Below are positions 17,269-27,267 of a DNA stretch of 47,567 bases, piece by piece. The DNA lies in the NCBI GenBank assembly GCA_027489965.1, contig JAIXZA010000157.1, positions 1 to 47,567 of the forward strand, read 5' to 3'. Position 1 is the stretch's first letter; each line of letters begins with the position of its first letter. Both the position numbers and the translations under genes were made by a program. The DNA is from Verrucomicrobiaceae bacterium. Its GTDB lineage: Bacteria; Verrucomicrobiota; Verrucomicrobiia; Verrucomicrobiales; Verrucomicrobiaceae. Below the pieces are notes generated by a model. It saw nothing but the letters and a program-made list of their open reading frames with translations, made no database searches and was not told where the DNA came from.

Positions 17269-19767
17269 ATGAAAAAGTTCCTCATTCTTCTCTGTTTTTA
17301 CGTGACCTCGGCCTGGAGTGCAGAGGTTTTTGAAGCAGCTCTTGGCAGAGAGCAAGAACTGCCAAAGGGCAAAGAAGCAGATGGTATCCGAGGCGACTTT
17401 GTTTTGCGGAACGATAAAGTTGAAGCCGTGATTTCCCAGAACGCGCCGCAGCGTCGGGCCAACATGAGCACTTTCTATGGCGCTGATGGCGTGACGCCCG
17501 GCTGCCTCTACGATCTCACGCTGCGTGGGGCAGCCAATGATCAACTCGTGGTCTACGGGCCCTGTGGGCATGGTGAGGTCTCTTATGTCAAAGCCGTGAA
17601 TGCTAAAGAAGAGGGGGCCGCTGCTGTGGAATCTGTCACGACCGCCGCCAAGAATGCAGGCGTCTTTAAGCGCCATGAATACCGCGTGAAAGATGGCGTG
17701 CAGGGCATCTACATCACGACCATTCTGCGCAATGAATCAGAGTCCGCTCAGAAGGTAACGACAAAGTCTGACTTCACGCGCTTTGAATCGACAGGCACAA
17801 CGTCCGATGAAATCTACTGGGTGGGGGCGATCAATCCTGCTCACAAATGTGGTTATGCCCTCATTACATTAAGTCTCACTGGCATTGAGAAACTAAGCGA
17901 TACGATCGAACTGAAACCCAAGCAGGAAGTCGTGATTCAGCGATTTTTTGCCGTTGGCACCTCACCTGCACAGGCCGTGGGAGAAGCTCGCGCTCAGAAA
18001 AACCCTAAGTTTGGAACTTTAACCGGCATCATCGCAGGTGCTGACGGTGAAGGCATTTCCACAGCCGTCATTTCCGTGCCTGACGCCAAAGAGACTGTTC
18101 CTGGTTATCCTGATAGCGAAGGCAACTACAGCTTTAAACTTCCCCTTGGGCCAGTTGAGTTACTTATCGATGATCTAGGTCGCCCTCAGGCCAAAATAGC
18201 CGTCACGGTGAGTGAAGGCAGCAAGCAATCTCCAAAGATCAGTCTGCCAGCAGCTTCTCGCATCCGCTTTGATATCAGCGGTGAATTTGAAACATCGATT
18301 CCCTGCAAAGTTCACTTTGAGCCTCTGGAAAAAGGTGCAGCTGCACTGAATCTCGGCCCCAAGCACCGTGCCCATGGTTGTGTGGATCAGTATCACAGCG
18401 AGAAAGGGCAATTCACCGTGCAGTTTCCGGTTGGTAAGTATCGTGTCATTGTGGTTAGGGGGCCTGAATATGGTCATCTAGCCAAGGAGGTTACCTTGGC
18501 GCCTGGCGCTGAGTTTGTTTTCAAAGGCACCCTCAAACGTCTTGTCGATACAAAGGGCTGGATCAGTGCTGACTTCCATAATCATAGTACACCGAGTGGA
18601 GACAATGTCTGCGATACTGACGGACGCCTCATCAATATCGCCGCAGAGCATTTGGAGTTCACACCAACCACCGAGCACAATCGCCTTTATGATTGGGAAC
18701 CGACCATTAAGGCGCTAGGACTTGAACCTTACATCAAAACGGTGAAGGGCGTAGAGCTCACGGGAAGTCGTCAGCATTTCAATGCTTTTCCTTTTGAGCC
18801 TGACTCATTACTTCAAGATGGAGGTGCCCCAGCATGGAATGATGATCCACGCATCACGGCGCTGACGCTCCGCCGATGGCAGACCGAGCGTGCAGATCGT
18901 TGGATCCAGTTCAACCATCCTGACTTATCAAACATGTTCATCGACCGAGATAGCGACGGCATGGCTGATGGCGGCTTTGTGGGTGTGGGCGGAATGATTG
19001 ATGGCATGGAATCTGAAAATGGTCCCGGAACAGATATCTTATACGAAGCCCCCTTTAAGGTGACTCGCACGCCAGGCACTTTAGCTGCCAAAGCCAGCAG
19101 TGTGCGCGAGTTTGTGTGGCGCCAGCTTTTGAATCAAGGGCACCGCCTAGTTGCGGTGGGTGTAGCAGATGCCCATGCGGTCTATGGCAATGGTGTGGGA
19201 TGCTGGCGCTGCTACCTACCCAGCAGCACGGATGAGCCTGCAAAGATTAACTGGGCTGAATTGGCACCACGAGCGAAACAGGGGAACATGATTTTAACCA
19301 CTGGTCCTTTCCTGGAAGTCACGACACAAAATGGAAAAATTGCTGGAGATGATGATCGCGCTACAGGAAGCATTGATCTCAAGGTAAAAGTACAGTGCAC
19401 AGACTGGATCGACATCAATCGCGTTCAGGTCCTGGTCAATAGTCGCCCAGATCCAAAGCTCAATTTCACCCGCGAAACACATCCTAAGATGTTTAAAGAT
19501 GGGGTCGTGAAATTTGAAGAAAAGATTCACGTGCCACTTCAACAAGATGCGCATCTCATCGTCGTCGCTATCAATGAAAAGGGTGATTCAAAAATCTGCT
19601 ACGGCACCAGTGATTACGCCAAGATGCGTCCCTGCGCCTACAATAACCCCATCTATGTGGATGCTGATGGTCACGGATTCAAAGCCAACGGAGACACGCT
19701 TGGGTTTGATCTTCCTGCCATGGGCATGACGGCGGATAAGGCCAAACTGCTACTCGATAAGAAGTGA
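17269..19767 (+). CDS. Secreted CehA/McbA-type PHP-fold metallohydrolase
   Basis: This 832-residue protein starts with a signal peptide (MKKFLILLCFYVTSAWSA); ATG 17245 would add eight residues. The N-terminal ~430 residues are beta-rich, including a carboxypeptidase-regulatory-like segment near 265-330. The C-terminal half is a PHP-type metal-dependent hydrolase. Metal motifs are DFHNHS (Asp435, His437, His439), TTEHN (Glu469, His470), QFNHPD and GVADAHAV (Asp634, His636). CehA/McbA relatives hydrolyse esters or carbamates; the substrate here is unknown. It is periplasmic or extracellular. A short perfect dyad (ACGGTT-AGTG-AACCGT, 17225-17240) lies just upstream. Confidence 0.83.
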   Translation: MKKFLILLCFYVTSAWSAEVFEAALGREQELPKGKEADGIRGDFVLRNDKVEAVISQNAPQRRANMSTFYGADGVTPGCLYDLTLRGAANDQLVVYGPCGHGEVSYVKAVNAKEEGAAAVESVTTAAKNAGVFKRHEYRVKDGVQGIYITTILRNESESAQKVTTKSDFTRFESTGTTSDEIYWVGAINPAHKCGYALITLSLTGIEKLSDTIELKPKQEVVIQRFFAVGTSPAQAVGEARAQKNPKFGTLTGIIAGADGEGISTAVISVPDAKETVPGYPDSEGNYSFKLPLGPVELLIDDLGRPQAKIAVTVSEGSKQSPKISLPAASRIRFDISGEFETSIPCKVHFEPLEKGAAALNLGPKHRAHGCVDQYHSEKGQFTVQFPVGKYRVIVVRGPEYGHLAKEVTLAPGAEFVFKGTLKRLVDTKGWISADFHNHSTPSGDNVCDTDGRLINIAAEHLEFTPTTEHNRLYDWEPTIKALGLEPYIKTVKGVELTGSRQHFNAFPFEPDSLLQDGGAPAWNDDPRITALTLRRWQTERADRWIQFNHPDLSNMFIDRDSDGMADGGFVGVGGMIDGMESENGPGTDILYEAPFKVTRTPGTLAAKASSVREFVWRQLLNQGHRLVAVGVADAHAVYGNGVGCWRCYLPSSTDEPAKINWAELAPRAKQGNMILTTGPFLEVTTQNGKIAGDDDRATGSIDLKVKVQCTDWIDINRVQVLVNSRPDPKLNFTRETHPKMFKDGVVKFEEKIHVPLQQDAHLIVVAINEKGDSKICYGTSDYAKMRPCAYNNPIYVDADGHGFKANGDTLGFDLPAMGMTADKAKLLLDKK

Positions 19768-19772
19768 CCTGT

Positions 19773-22700
19773 TTAGACATCCACCACTTCGCAGCGATAG
19801 GTGAATAATAACTGACAGCGAATGACCGATGTCGGCAATCCCGTCATACGGGAAAGGACTTCCCGATAAGTATGTAGCTGCGGCGTGTAACCTTCCACAC
19901 GTGTGGCTAGGGCTTCGGTGCTTTCCACCTTATCGGTTTTAAAGTCCTGGATGGTAGCGCGGTCCGGTTCGATAACGACACGATCAAAGGTGCCGGAGAG
20001 CCACTCCTGATTTAGCAGGATCTCAAAGCGTTTTTCCCGCCAGCATTCAGCGTTGGATGAGGGTCGGCTAAGCGCACTGACAATCGTTGGAGCAGCCAGA
20101 CAACGACGCACTTCATCCAGCGCCTTGCTGCGAGTGCTGTCATCCAGGCATGGCACAGCTGCCCAGAGTTCTTGCAGTGTTGAGGCTGCCATTTCATCCA
20201 ACCAGAGGATCTGCTCAAAAAAAGCATGAACCAAAGTGCCATACGAACGCGCCGAGCGGCCACTGCGTGAGAAGAGCTGCTTGGCTGTGACGATGCTGGT
20301 CTCAGAACCACTCGGTGTGCGGCGCTGCGGGCGCAGGCGGCCTTCACCCATGATCGTAATTTGTTCCTGTTCAGGCTTTGCCTCTGCTGCCTTGGCTGGC
20401 AAAGATTCAAACCAACGTCGATCCGTGGTAGGCGTCTGGCTTTGATAAATGACCTCGGCTGAAACACCTCCAAAGCTGTCAGTGATGGGCTCTTTTTCAT
20501 CTCCAAGCGTTATCGATAGCAGCTTGATAAAATTGTTCGACTTGGAGTTATCCGAGCGCGGCGTGGAAATCAGATAGTTGGCATGTTTAGCGCGCGTCAG
20601 TGCCACGTAAAATTTACACAGCTCCTCGTAGGCAGCTTCGGCTTCAAGGTCATCGCGATATTCAGACAGCACCGGATCAGCTTTAACGATGTCGCTAGGC
20701 GGAAGATCCATGACCCACTCGACGAGACGCTTTTCCCCATGCTTGACGCCCATGCCACGCCGAACCGTGGTCATGGCGGTGCCTTCTAAATCTGGCAGCA
20801 GCACGCAATCAAAGGTCAGCCCTTTGGATTTATGCACCGTCATGACCTGCACCGCATGACGGGTATCGGCTTCACGCGTTGTATAGCCTTCTGCATAGAG
20901 TAAAAATTCATCGATATCGCGACTGCCACTTTGATCGAAAAGCCGCGCGGCCAGGGCAAAGTCTTCTGTCCGTCTGTGACTGAAGGCATCTAAAGTCAGA
21001 CCGTTTTCTGGTAGCAGATGCAGCCAGTGGCGGAGGCAGCTTTCAAAGCCATCATCAAAGATTTGTCGAAGAACCTCTGCGGCCAACTTGCCAGGATTCA
21101 TGCTAGCCTTTTCAAACACCGAACGGAAAGGCGACATCATCAAATGCTGCCAGGCCAAGCTGTCAGCAGGATGCGCCGCACAACGCATGAGACTGAGAAG
21201 CGCAAGCGTGACAGGATTGTCCGTAGCCACCGCAATTTCAGACTCACACATGACTGGAATACGTGAGGGTGAATGTGCTCTGAGATAGTCCACTAAGCTT
21301 CGTGCAGTGCGGTTGGACTGCACGAGGATGGCGCAGCTTAAGCCATGGGCCACCGGCTGAATCTCTTCCAGCAGTCCTGAGACAAGGGCAAAACGATCTT
21401 CTTCCTGGACTTTTTCACCTGCTGCGGAAACGGGATGCAGCATGACGGCATAGCCTGGCATCTTTTGATGAATGCCTGCCACTTGATGATTCTGCCAGGG
21501 CCAGCGTTCCCGAGCCTCCGTAGGCAGATTCATTTCAGCCAGAGCTGCGTCATCTCCAAAGACACGGTTGACTAGGCTGATGACATCGTGACCCGAGCGC
21601 CAGGAGACATTCAGCGGCCGCTTATGAATGCGTGTTTTCACACCTGAATTGTAGCGTTTGGCGATGTCTTCAAACAGTCGCGTATCCCCGCCACGCCATG
21701 CATAGATGGCTTGCTTGACATCGCCCACTTGAAAGAGCGTTCGCTCATCAGAAGTGTCCTGCACGGCTTCGTCGATCAGGTTTTCAATGACCGACCATTG
21801 AGTGTAGTTCGTATCCTGAAACTCATCCAGCAACCAGTGATCGTAGCGTGCATCCAGTCGGTAATCGATGCGTAGCCGCTCGTCTTCTCCGGGCACTTGA
21901 GAGAGCATCGGACGCGGCAGATCTTTGGTGAACTCATGCCCAGCCAAGATAAGCTCCATATCCTGAAACGTGAGTCGTCCACGCCGGCGCACCTGCTGAG
22001 ACCAGCTCTTTTCAAACAAACTCAACACCTGCCAGGTACCCTGAGTGCGCTCCAGTCTAACCATGAGTTCAGCTCCAACGAGGTGAATGATGATGTCTCT
22101 CAAGGCATCGCAACTACGACCTGTGATCTTTTGCTTCTGACGATTGACGGTGATCACACAGTTCTTAGCTTGAATATCAGCCCAGCAATCCAGGGCTTTG
22201 CCGATGAAAAATTTTACCCGCCCCGGCATGGTGCTGCCAGGGATGTGTGAGATAGCCTGTTCCTGGAATTCACGCCAAAAATCCCAGGCCTTTTCACTCA
22301 CGTCATCACTTTCTAAAAGCTTCAATAGATGCTGAAAAGCTTCCTCTAAATCCAGCTTCGACCCCAACCAGAGGCAGCCCTTGGGCCAGATGACTGAGGC
22401 ATCTCCCCAAAGGCTCTGACCCGCAGCGTGAAGAAGGATACCATGCTGACTTTCCACAAACTGATCCAAGACTGTGCGAATGTTCGCCTCTTCCTTCCCA
22501 AAGGTAGCCCGGCGGAAAGCTTCAAGAAAATCCTTCTGCGCACTGATGCCTTCTGTTCTAGCTTTCAGCCCAGGCAGCGTGCGCTGGAAGACGAGCCGAT
22601 AAACGCGCTCACGCTCCACACTTCCTTGATGATCGCTCAGTATTTCGAAGTCGCCAGCCAATCCAAACTCGGCCGGAAAGCTTCGCAGGATGGCCGAGAA

Positions 22701-23081
22701 AAAGCTATCCAGCGTGCCTAGAAACAGGCGTGGCATTCTGGTGATGAAGCAGCGCAACAGCTGACGGAAATCTGTTTGAGTGAGTTGGCTCATGATCGGC
22801 CGCAGCGGATCATTCAACACTTCGGGATCGATGGACTCATCTCCGACCAGTGACATGGCAAACTTCGAATCCGAAGAAGCTTTGGCTAACTTGATGAGGA
22901 TCGAGTCAAAGAATTCTCCTGCCGCTTTGCGCGTGAAAGTGACAGCAACGATGCGCTCCGGCGTGACCTCTTGACCCGCCAGCAATTGCTGGCCCATCAA
23001 AGCGATGAAGCGATTTGTCAGTTGCCAGGTTTTACCCGAGCCAGCAGAGGCCAGGATCATTTCATTGGGGATGGCGTTCAT
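19773..23081 (-). CDS. addA: AddA-type UvrD-family helicase-nuclease
   Basis: This 1102-residue protein is predicted to be the helicase-nuclease subunit of an AddAB/RexAB recombination complex processing double-strand breaks. Walker A is ASAGSGKT (11-18), followed by the UvrD motif VAVTFTRKAAGEF. Walker B is LLDEFQDTNY near 418, then QVGDVKQAIYAWRGGD and LNVSWRSG. VMTVHKSKGLTFDCVLLPDL is motif V-like, and YVALTRAK is motif VI. A RecB-type nuclease domain closes the protein with GTFDRVV and QDFKTDK near 1030-1050. The start overlaps the stop of the upstream addB-like gene by 4 nt, which indicates translational coupling. It converges on the CehA-type gene with a 5-bp gap. Confidence 0.92.
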   Translation of the reverse strand: MNAIPNEMILASAGSGKTWQLTNRFIALMGQQLLAGQEVTPERIVAVTFTRKAAGEFFDSILIKLAKASSDSKFAMSLVGDESIDPEVLNDPLRPIMSQLTQTDFRQLLRCFITRMPRLFLGTLDSFFSAILRSFPAEFGLAGDFEILSDHQGSVERERVYRLVFQRTLPGLKARTEGISAQKDFLEAFRRATFGKEEANIRTVLDQFVESQHGILLHAAGQSLWGDASVIWPKGCLWLGSKLDLEEAFQHLLKLLESDDVSEKAWDFWREFQEQAISHIPGSTMPGRVKFFIGKALDCWADIQAKNCVITVNRQKQKITGRSCDALRDIIIHLVGAELMVRLERTQGTWQVLSLFEKSWSQQVRRRGRLTFQDMELILAGHEFTKDLPRPMLSQVPGEDERLRIDYRLDARYDHWLLDEFQDTNYTQWSVIENLIDEAVQDTSDERTLFQVGDVKQAIYAWRGGDTRLFEDIAKRYNSGVKTRIHKRPLNVSWRSGHDVISLVNRVFGDDAALAEMNLPTEARERWPWQNHQVAGIHQKMPGYAVMLHPVSAAGEKVQEEDRFALVSGLLEEIQPVAHGLSCAILVQSNRTARSLVDYLRAHSPSRIPVMCESEIAVATDNPVTLALLSLMRCAAHPADSLAWQHLMMSPFRSVFEKASMNPGKLAAEVLRQIFDDGFESCLRHWLHLLPENGLTLDAFSHRRTEDFALAARLFDQSGSRDIDEFLLYAEGYTTREADTRHAVQVMTVHKSKGLTFDCVLLPDLEGTAMTTVRRGMGVKHGEKRLVEWVMDLPPSDIVKADPVLSEYRDDLEAEAAYEELCKFYVALTRAKHANYLISTPRSDNSKSNNFIKLLSITLGDEKEPITDSFGGVSAEVIYQSQTPTTDRRWFESLPAKAAEAKPEQEQITIMGEGRLRPQRRTPSGSETSIVTAKQLFSRSGRSARSYGTLVHAFFEQILWLDEMAASTLQELWAAVPCLDDSTRSKALDEVRRCLAAPTIVSALSRPSSNAECWREKRFEILLNQEWLSGTFDRVVIEPDRATIQDFKTDKVESTEALATRVEGYTPQLHTYREVLSRMTGLPTSVIRCQLLFTYRCEVVDV

Positions 23082-26065
23082 CGGTTTGAGTCGACCTCCA
23101 GGTTAGAGATTAAACTGGCATCCACCGCCTTCAGAGGATCACCAAAGAACAGAGGATCAAAGTCATCCGCGAAAGGCACCTTTTGCGCAGGTGGCCAAAA
23201 ATGGCGACTGAGAACAGCGCTGATGATGCCCTCTGCACAGGCTTTAGCGCTTTCGAGTTGGTAGCCTTCGAGATCAGGCCAGGCATCGATTCCGACATCA
23301 CCCTTGGTCTTGCCTAGAGTGGCATAAGCCGTATGAATTTTCTCATTCGGATACCGCTGCTGCATGGCGAGATGATAGAGTGGCAATTGCAGATCTGACC
23401 ATCGTACTGTATGCCCTTGACTGCTCGTCGTAAGCGACCACGGCGCGAGTAGGGCTGGATCTTCATTGCGTTTGAGTTTGGTCAGATGGTAGTCTTCCAC
23501 ACCTTTGCGCTCACCCTTTTGCGCGGTGCTAGGAGAATAAGTTTTAAAGTCGATCAAACGGATACCCAACTGCGGATGCCGCTCCACTCGATCAACGATT
23601 CCACTAACGATCATCGGCCCGATCTGCCAGGGATTCCCTTCAGGGCTGATGCGCGTTTCAGCGGTGACAATTTGCCAACCTTTGGCACGTTCTTCGGCTT
23701 CAGTCTCCGCCCACCAGGAAAGGCGCTGACGTGCTGATTCACACTGAATCATCACAGGAACCGTCAGTCGCTGCCCAAAGGTGGCGTGCAGCTTTGCTTC
23801 CAGCAGTCGATGAAATTCACTTCGAATGACATTCACATCGGTGGACGCAGCCGCAGGGCTTTCCGTGGCAAATTTTTCCAGCACGTGATGCAGCAGACTT
23901 CCAAAGCTCATGGCATCCATTTCAGTGCCGGAGGCATCGGCAGCTCTCATCTTAAGGCCATGCTTCAAATAAAAGCGGAAGGGGCAAGTCAGGTAATCAC
24001 GAAACTGCGTCACACTGAGCTTACGGAAGATCGGTGCATCGTCGGCCAATGGCTGCGGACGCAATCGCCAGGCGAGCTGCCAGGGCATGGGCTCGAGATG
24101 GCTTTCAGGCTTCTTGAAGAATTGCAGCGTTCGTTCAGCGAGGTCAGCGTCAGGACATTGGAATAACAAACGGGATGGCCGCAAAGGCTCTTCTCCAGAA
24201 CCGATTCGGCCAAAGATAAAATCGACACGTCCGCCAGTGCGTTTGCGCAGCTCGATAATGCTGGTCATTAGACAAGCATCACGCGCAAAGCGGGTGTCAT
24301 TGTTTCTGAGCCCCAGCGCACGACGCGCGGAGTCTGGAAGGAACTGATGACTGAGAATGGACTCAGGCACCTTGCCATCATTCATGCCGGCAATGACGAG
24401 ATGAGGCGCGTCTTCCCAGAGCAGTTCCAACCAGCCCTGGATATCAATATCATTAGCAGCACGTTCAGGATAAAAGACCTGATCATCCATTACTCTCAAG
24501 AGCAGTTCCAAGCGACTACCAGCGCTTAGGGGCGTCTGGAATAGTTCAGCAGATGGGCCTTCCAGGGCATCTAGCACTTGCGCGATCTGATCGGCGATAG
24601 CAGCAAATACGGCATCCTTTGGACGATCCAATCGGAAAGAGCGTAGCGAAAAAACATCGGCTAGGAAGTCGGTTAATGCGCTGCCAAAATTGGGGCCAGA
24701 AAGGTTTTTCAGCGTCGCATCCAGCCAGGCAAGACCGATGATGATCGGACTCACGACGTTCTCATCCAACGTGCGCGGAGCTAGCTCGATAGCATCGTCC
24801 AGCGTATCCGGCAGAGCTTCGACGGACAATTCATCCAGATCATTGAGCAGACGGGTGAGACTTGGACGGACGCCTGTTTGATCCATGGTTTTTTGCCTCA
24901 CCGTCTCAGCAATGTCCGGACAACGCAGAAGTTGCGCCGCGCTACTAAAAGCGCGCGAGGCACAGAGTTGGCTTAAAAGACGCAACAAATGAAACACACC
25001 GTGAGTGCCCATGCTCTTACCGGCTGGATCGTAGGCACCGATGCCGTGTTCAACCAAAGCTTTTTCCAAAGGCGCTGCGATCTCCACATCCGCCACACCG
25101 ATTGCGGCCACCTTCCCAGGGAGCGGATGCACCGCGATCAGCGCTATGGCTTCACTGGCCTGAGCGGCGGGCGTGCTGCCTTGATGGATCGTGAAGTCGG
25201 GCCGATCTATTTGGATTGGCTCAGTCAGCCAGCTCTGGGCAAGGGGGCGACCCCAGATGTCAAAATAGCTGCTTTGCGAGGCTGCTGGAGCAAACACAAG
25301 CACCTCCACAGGCACCTGACGTGAATGACGATCCAGCGCCTGAATGGCTAGGGCTGAAGGGTCTAAGACGCCAACGATCATGATTCGGCGCACCGTGCTT
25401 GGCAACAAACCTTCAGTCGCAGCGAGTCGGCGAACGACCTGCCAGTCAGCCAAGCCGTGGGCCTGAGTGGCCTCCAGACAGAGCTGCTCCAGCTTAGCTA
25501 AATCGCGCCAGCGCTCAGGCTCCATCTCTGATTTCTCCAGCAAATTGGCTGCATCGCGTAAGTTTAACCCATTTTCATTGAGGGTTTCACGCACTTGCAG
25601 CAAATCGGCAGCCGTCTTCAGCGCCCATGTAAAAGTGCGCTCAACCGGATCGATGGGAAAAAGGTGTCGATACGTCTCTAGGTCCAGACGCAGCATCTCG
25701 GCGGTCCAAAGTAGCAGCGTTTCCACCTGACCCGCCGCATTGACCTCCAGTAAGCGATCTGGCGACGTCAAGAAATCAGGCGTGACTGTGAGCGGTGGTA
25801 AAACAGCAGCGTCCTTCGCTGCAGCAAACACAGCCAGCGCTTCGCGCAATCGGCGGCTGGCATGACGAGTCGGCACCACGATCAACCAATCACTTAGATC
25901 CAGAGCCCCGAGACCATTCCACCCCTTCGCCAAATGCTCCGTCACCGACTGAACCAGCGGCTTATCCCAACCAAGAAATAGGCGCTTGATCCCAGAATGC
26001 ATTGGCAGTGAAGAATCAATGAACAGGTCATCTTCCGAGTTGGATTTGTGCGGCTTACTGAGCAT
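23078..26065 (-). CDS. addB: AddB-type inactivated-helicase/nuclease subunit
   Basis: This 995-residue protein (ATG 26065; GTG 26071 and ATG 26002 also possible) pairs with AddA. It has no Walker A motif at the N-terminus (LFLGWDKPLVQSVTEHLAKG), as in proteobacterial AddB. WLIVVPTRHASRRLREAL and LVIAGMNDGKVPES are typical. The C-terminal PD-(D/E)XK nuclease domain has TQFRDYLTCPFRFYLKHGL, FGSLLHHVLEKF, GIVDRVE and LIDFKTY. Bacillus AddB carries a C-terminal cysteine cluster binding an iron-sulfur centre. Here only one cysteine (SAKACAEG) follows the nuclease core, so that cluster appears absent. Chi recognition cannot be judged from sequence alone. Confidence 0.86.
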   Translation of the reverse strand: MLSKPHKSNSEDDLFIDSSLPMHSGIKRLFLGWDKPLVQSVTEHLAKGWNGLGALDLSDWLIVVPTRHASRRLREALAVFAAAKDAAVLPPLTVTPDFLTSPDRLLEVNAAGQVETLLLWTAEMLRLDLETYRHLFPIDPVERTFTWALKTAADLLQVRETLNENGLNLRDAANLLEKSEMEPERWRDLAKLEQLCLEATQAHGLADWQVVRRLAATEGLLPSTVRRIMIVGVLDPSALAIQALDRHSRQVPVEVLVFAPAASQSSYFDIWGRPLAQSWLTEPIQIDRPDFTIHQGSTPAAQASEAIALIAVHPLPGKVAAIGVADVEIAAPLEKALVEHGIGAYDPAGKSMGTHGVFHLLRLLSQLCASRAFSSAAQLLRCPDIAETVRQKTMDQTGVRPSLTRLLNDLDELSVEALPDTLDDAIELAPRTLDENVVSPIIIGLAWLDATLKNLSGPNFGSALTDFLADVFSLRSFRLDRPKDAVFAAIADQIAQVLDALEGPSAELFQTPLSAGSRLELLLRVMDDQVFYPERAANDIDIQGWLELLWEDAPHLVIAGMNDGKVPESILSHQFLPDSARRALGLRNNDTRFARDACLMTSIIELRKRTGGRVDFIFGRIGSGEEPLRPSRLLFQCPDADLAERTLQFFKKPESHLEPMPWQLAWRLRPQPLADDAPIFRKLSVTQFRDYLTCPFRFYLKHGLKMRAADASGTEMDAMSFGSLLHHVLEKFATESPAAASTDVNVIRSEFHRLLEAKLHATFGQRLTVPVMIQCESARQRLSWWAETEAEERAKGWQIVTAETRISPEGNPWQIGPMIVSGIVDRVERHPQLGIRLIDFKTYSPSTAQKGERKGVEDYHLTKLKRNEDPALLAPWSLTTSSQGHTVRWSDLQLPLYHLAMQQRYPNEKIHTAYATLGKTKGDVGIDAWPDLEGYQLESAKACAEGIISAVLSRHFWPPAQKVPFADDFDPLFFGDPLKAVDASLISNLEVDSNR

Positions 26066-26140
26066 GAACACTGATCGTAGAAGATACGATTCAAATGTCG
26101 AATGGACGTTGGGGCAAGAAACTACAGGCCCTGGTCCAAC

Positions 26141-26890
26141 TCAACGTTCTTCCGTCTTCGTTTTGACTTTTAACTTAGCCACTTCATGTGGGGCTAGGTG
26201 ACGCCAAGCGCCTTTGTTCAGAGTGCCTAGTTTTAGGCCGCCAATGGCGACACGGATGAGGCGCAGGACTTCGATGCCGTGGGCCTCTAAAACACGGCGG
26301 ATATGTCGATTCCGGCCTTCATCCAGGACAATCTCTAACCAGGCATTTTTATCCCCCTGACGGATGGCAGTGACAGACAGCAAGGTCAGCACTTCGCCCT
26401 CGTCCTCGATGCCTGCTTTTAACTTTGCCAGTAAATCGGCATCGACCAAACAACCAATCTGCACGTGGTAGGTCTTCTCCACGTGGGTCGATGGATCAGT
26501 GATGCCATTGGCCCAGCGGTTGTCGTTGGTGAAAAGCAGCAGACCTTCGCTGGCCTTATCCAATCGGCCCACGGGTGAAAGATGCGTGAAGTTTTGGCCC
26601 TCAAAGCAGCTATAGACCGTGGCGCGACCATGTTCATCACTGGCGGTGGTGACAATGCCGCGAGGTTTGTTGAGCAAAATGTAGAGTTGCTTGGCCTCCT
26701 GCACAGAAACGTGATCCACGACGACCTGATCCCGGCCGAGTTGCACGGGCTTTTCTGGGTCGCGACAAACGACACCATTGAGCTTCACTCGTCCCAGTTT
26801 GATTAACTGCGTGCCCTGACTACGGGAGCAATGACCAAGTTTAGAAAGGGCGCGGGCGAGTCCGGTGCGGGAGATGGGTTCAGCAGGCAT
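26141..26890 (-). CDS. RsuA/RluB/RluE-family pseudouridine synthase
   Basis: This 249-residue rRNA pseudouridine synthase starts at ATG 26890 (MPAEPISRTG). The in-frame ATG 26920 is rejected because it lies inside the rpmA terminator. The N-terminal S4 domain (LARALSKLGHCSRSQGTQLIKLGRVKLNG) is followed by the catalytic domain. LLNKPRGIVTT and SPVGRLDKASEGLLLFTND place the catalytic Asp at 111. EGRNRHIRRVLEAHG and LRLIRVAIGGLKLG are typical C-terminal motifs. It probably acts on large- or small-subunit rRNA; RluB, RluE and RsuA cannot be separated by eye. A basic tail (LKVKTKTEER) ends the protein. Confidence 0.9.
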   Translation of the reverse strand: MPAEPISRTGLARALSKLGHCSRSQGTQLIKLGRVKLNGVVCRDPEKPVQLGRDQVVVDHVSVQEAKQLYILLNKPRGIVTTASDEHGRATVYSCFEGQNFTHLSPVGRLDKASEGLLLFTNDNRWANGITDPSTHVEKTYHVQIGCLVDADLLAKLKAGIEDEGEVLTLLSVTAIRQGDKNAWLEIVLDEGRNRHIRRVLEAHGIEVLRLIRVAIGGLKLGTLNKGAWRHLAPHEVAKLKVKTKTEER

Positions 26891-26899
26891 GACTAATGA

Positions 26900-26936
26900 A
26901 ACAAAAATGGGCGGACCCATGAAGGAATCCGCCCAT
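26900..26936 (-). terminator. Intrinsic terminator downstream of rpmA
   Basis: There is a perfect 9-bp inverted repeat: ATGGGCGGA at 26907-26915 and TCCGCCCAT at 26928-26936, with a 12-nt loop. Read on the minus strand the stem is followed by TTTTTGTTT. It lies 29 bp past the rpmA stop, so it ends the rplU-rpmA unit, and it also excludes ATG 26920 as the pseudouridine synthase start. Confidence 0.88.
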
Positions 26937-26964
26937 GATTAAATTGAATGTTGGAAAGTGCTGA

Positions 26965-27225
26965 TTAGGCAGTCAAAGCGGCTGCTTCATCCACATTCAC
27001 GCGACGACCATCTTTGTCGAAGCGAACACGTCCAGCCACGAGGGCGAAGAGTGTGTGATCCTTGCCCATGCCAATGTTCTGGCCGGGGGTCCACTTGGTA
27101 CCGCGTTGACGGATGATGATGTTACCTGGGATGACAGCTTCGCCGCCATACTTTTTCACACCGAGACGCTTGCTGTTGCTATCGCGTCCGTTTTTAACAC
27201 TTCCTTGACCTTTCTTATGCGCCAT
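26965..27225 (-). CDS. rpmA: 50S ribosomal protein L27
   Basis: This 86-residue ribosomal protein has the canonical N-terminus MAHKKGQGSVKNGRDSNSKR, which reaches toward the peptidyl-transferase centre. It continues with LGVKKYGGE, PGNIIIRQRGTKW and GMGKDHTLFAL. There is no N-terminal cleavable extension of the Firmicutes type. It follows rplU by 42 bp, the standard rplU-rpmA arrangement. The usual obgE is not downstream; an intrinsic terminator and a pseudouridine synthase gene follow instead. Confidence 0.97.
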   Translation of the reverse strand: MAHKKGQGSVKNGRDSNSKRLGVKKYGGEAVIPGNIIIRQRGTKWTPGQNIGMGKDHTLFALVAGRVRFDKDGRRVNVDEAAALTA

Positions 27226-27267
27226 GACTCAGATCTCCTGGGGGATGTTTGGGATTAAATTGAAAAA

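Noticed and set aside
23078..23081. 4-bp overlap of addB and addA as a possible frameshift fusion
   Set aside because: It is the ordinary ATGA stop-start overlap of coupled genes.
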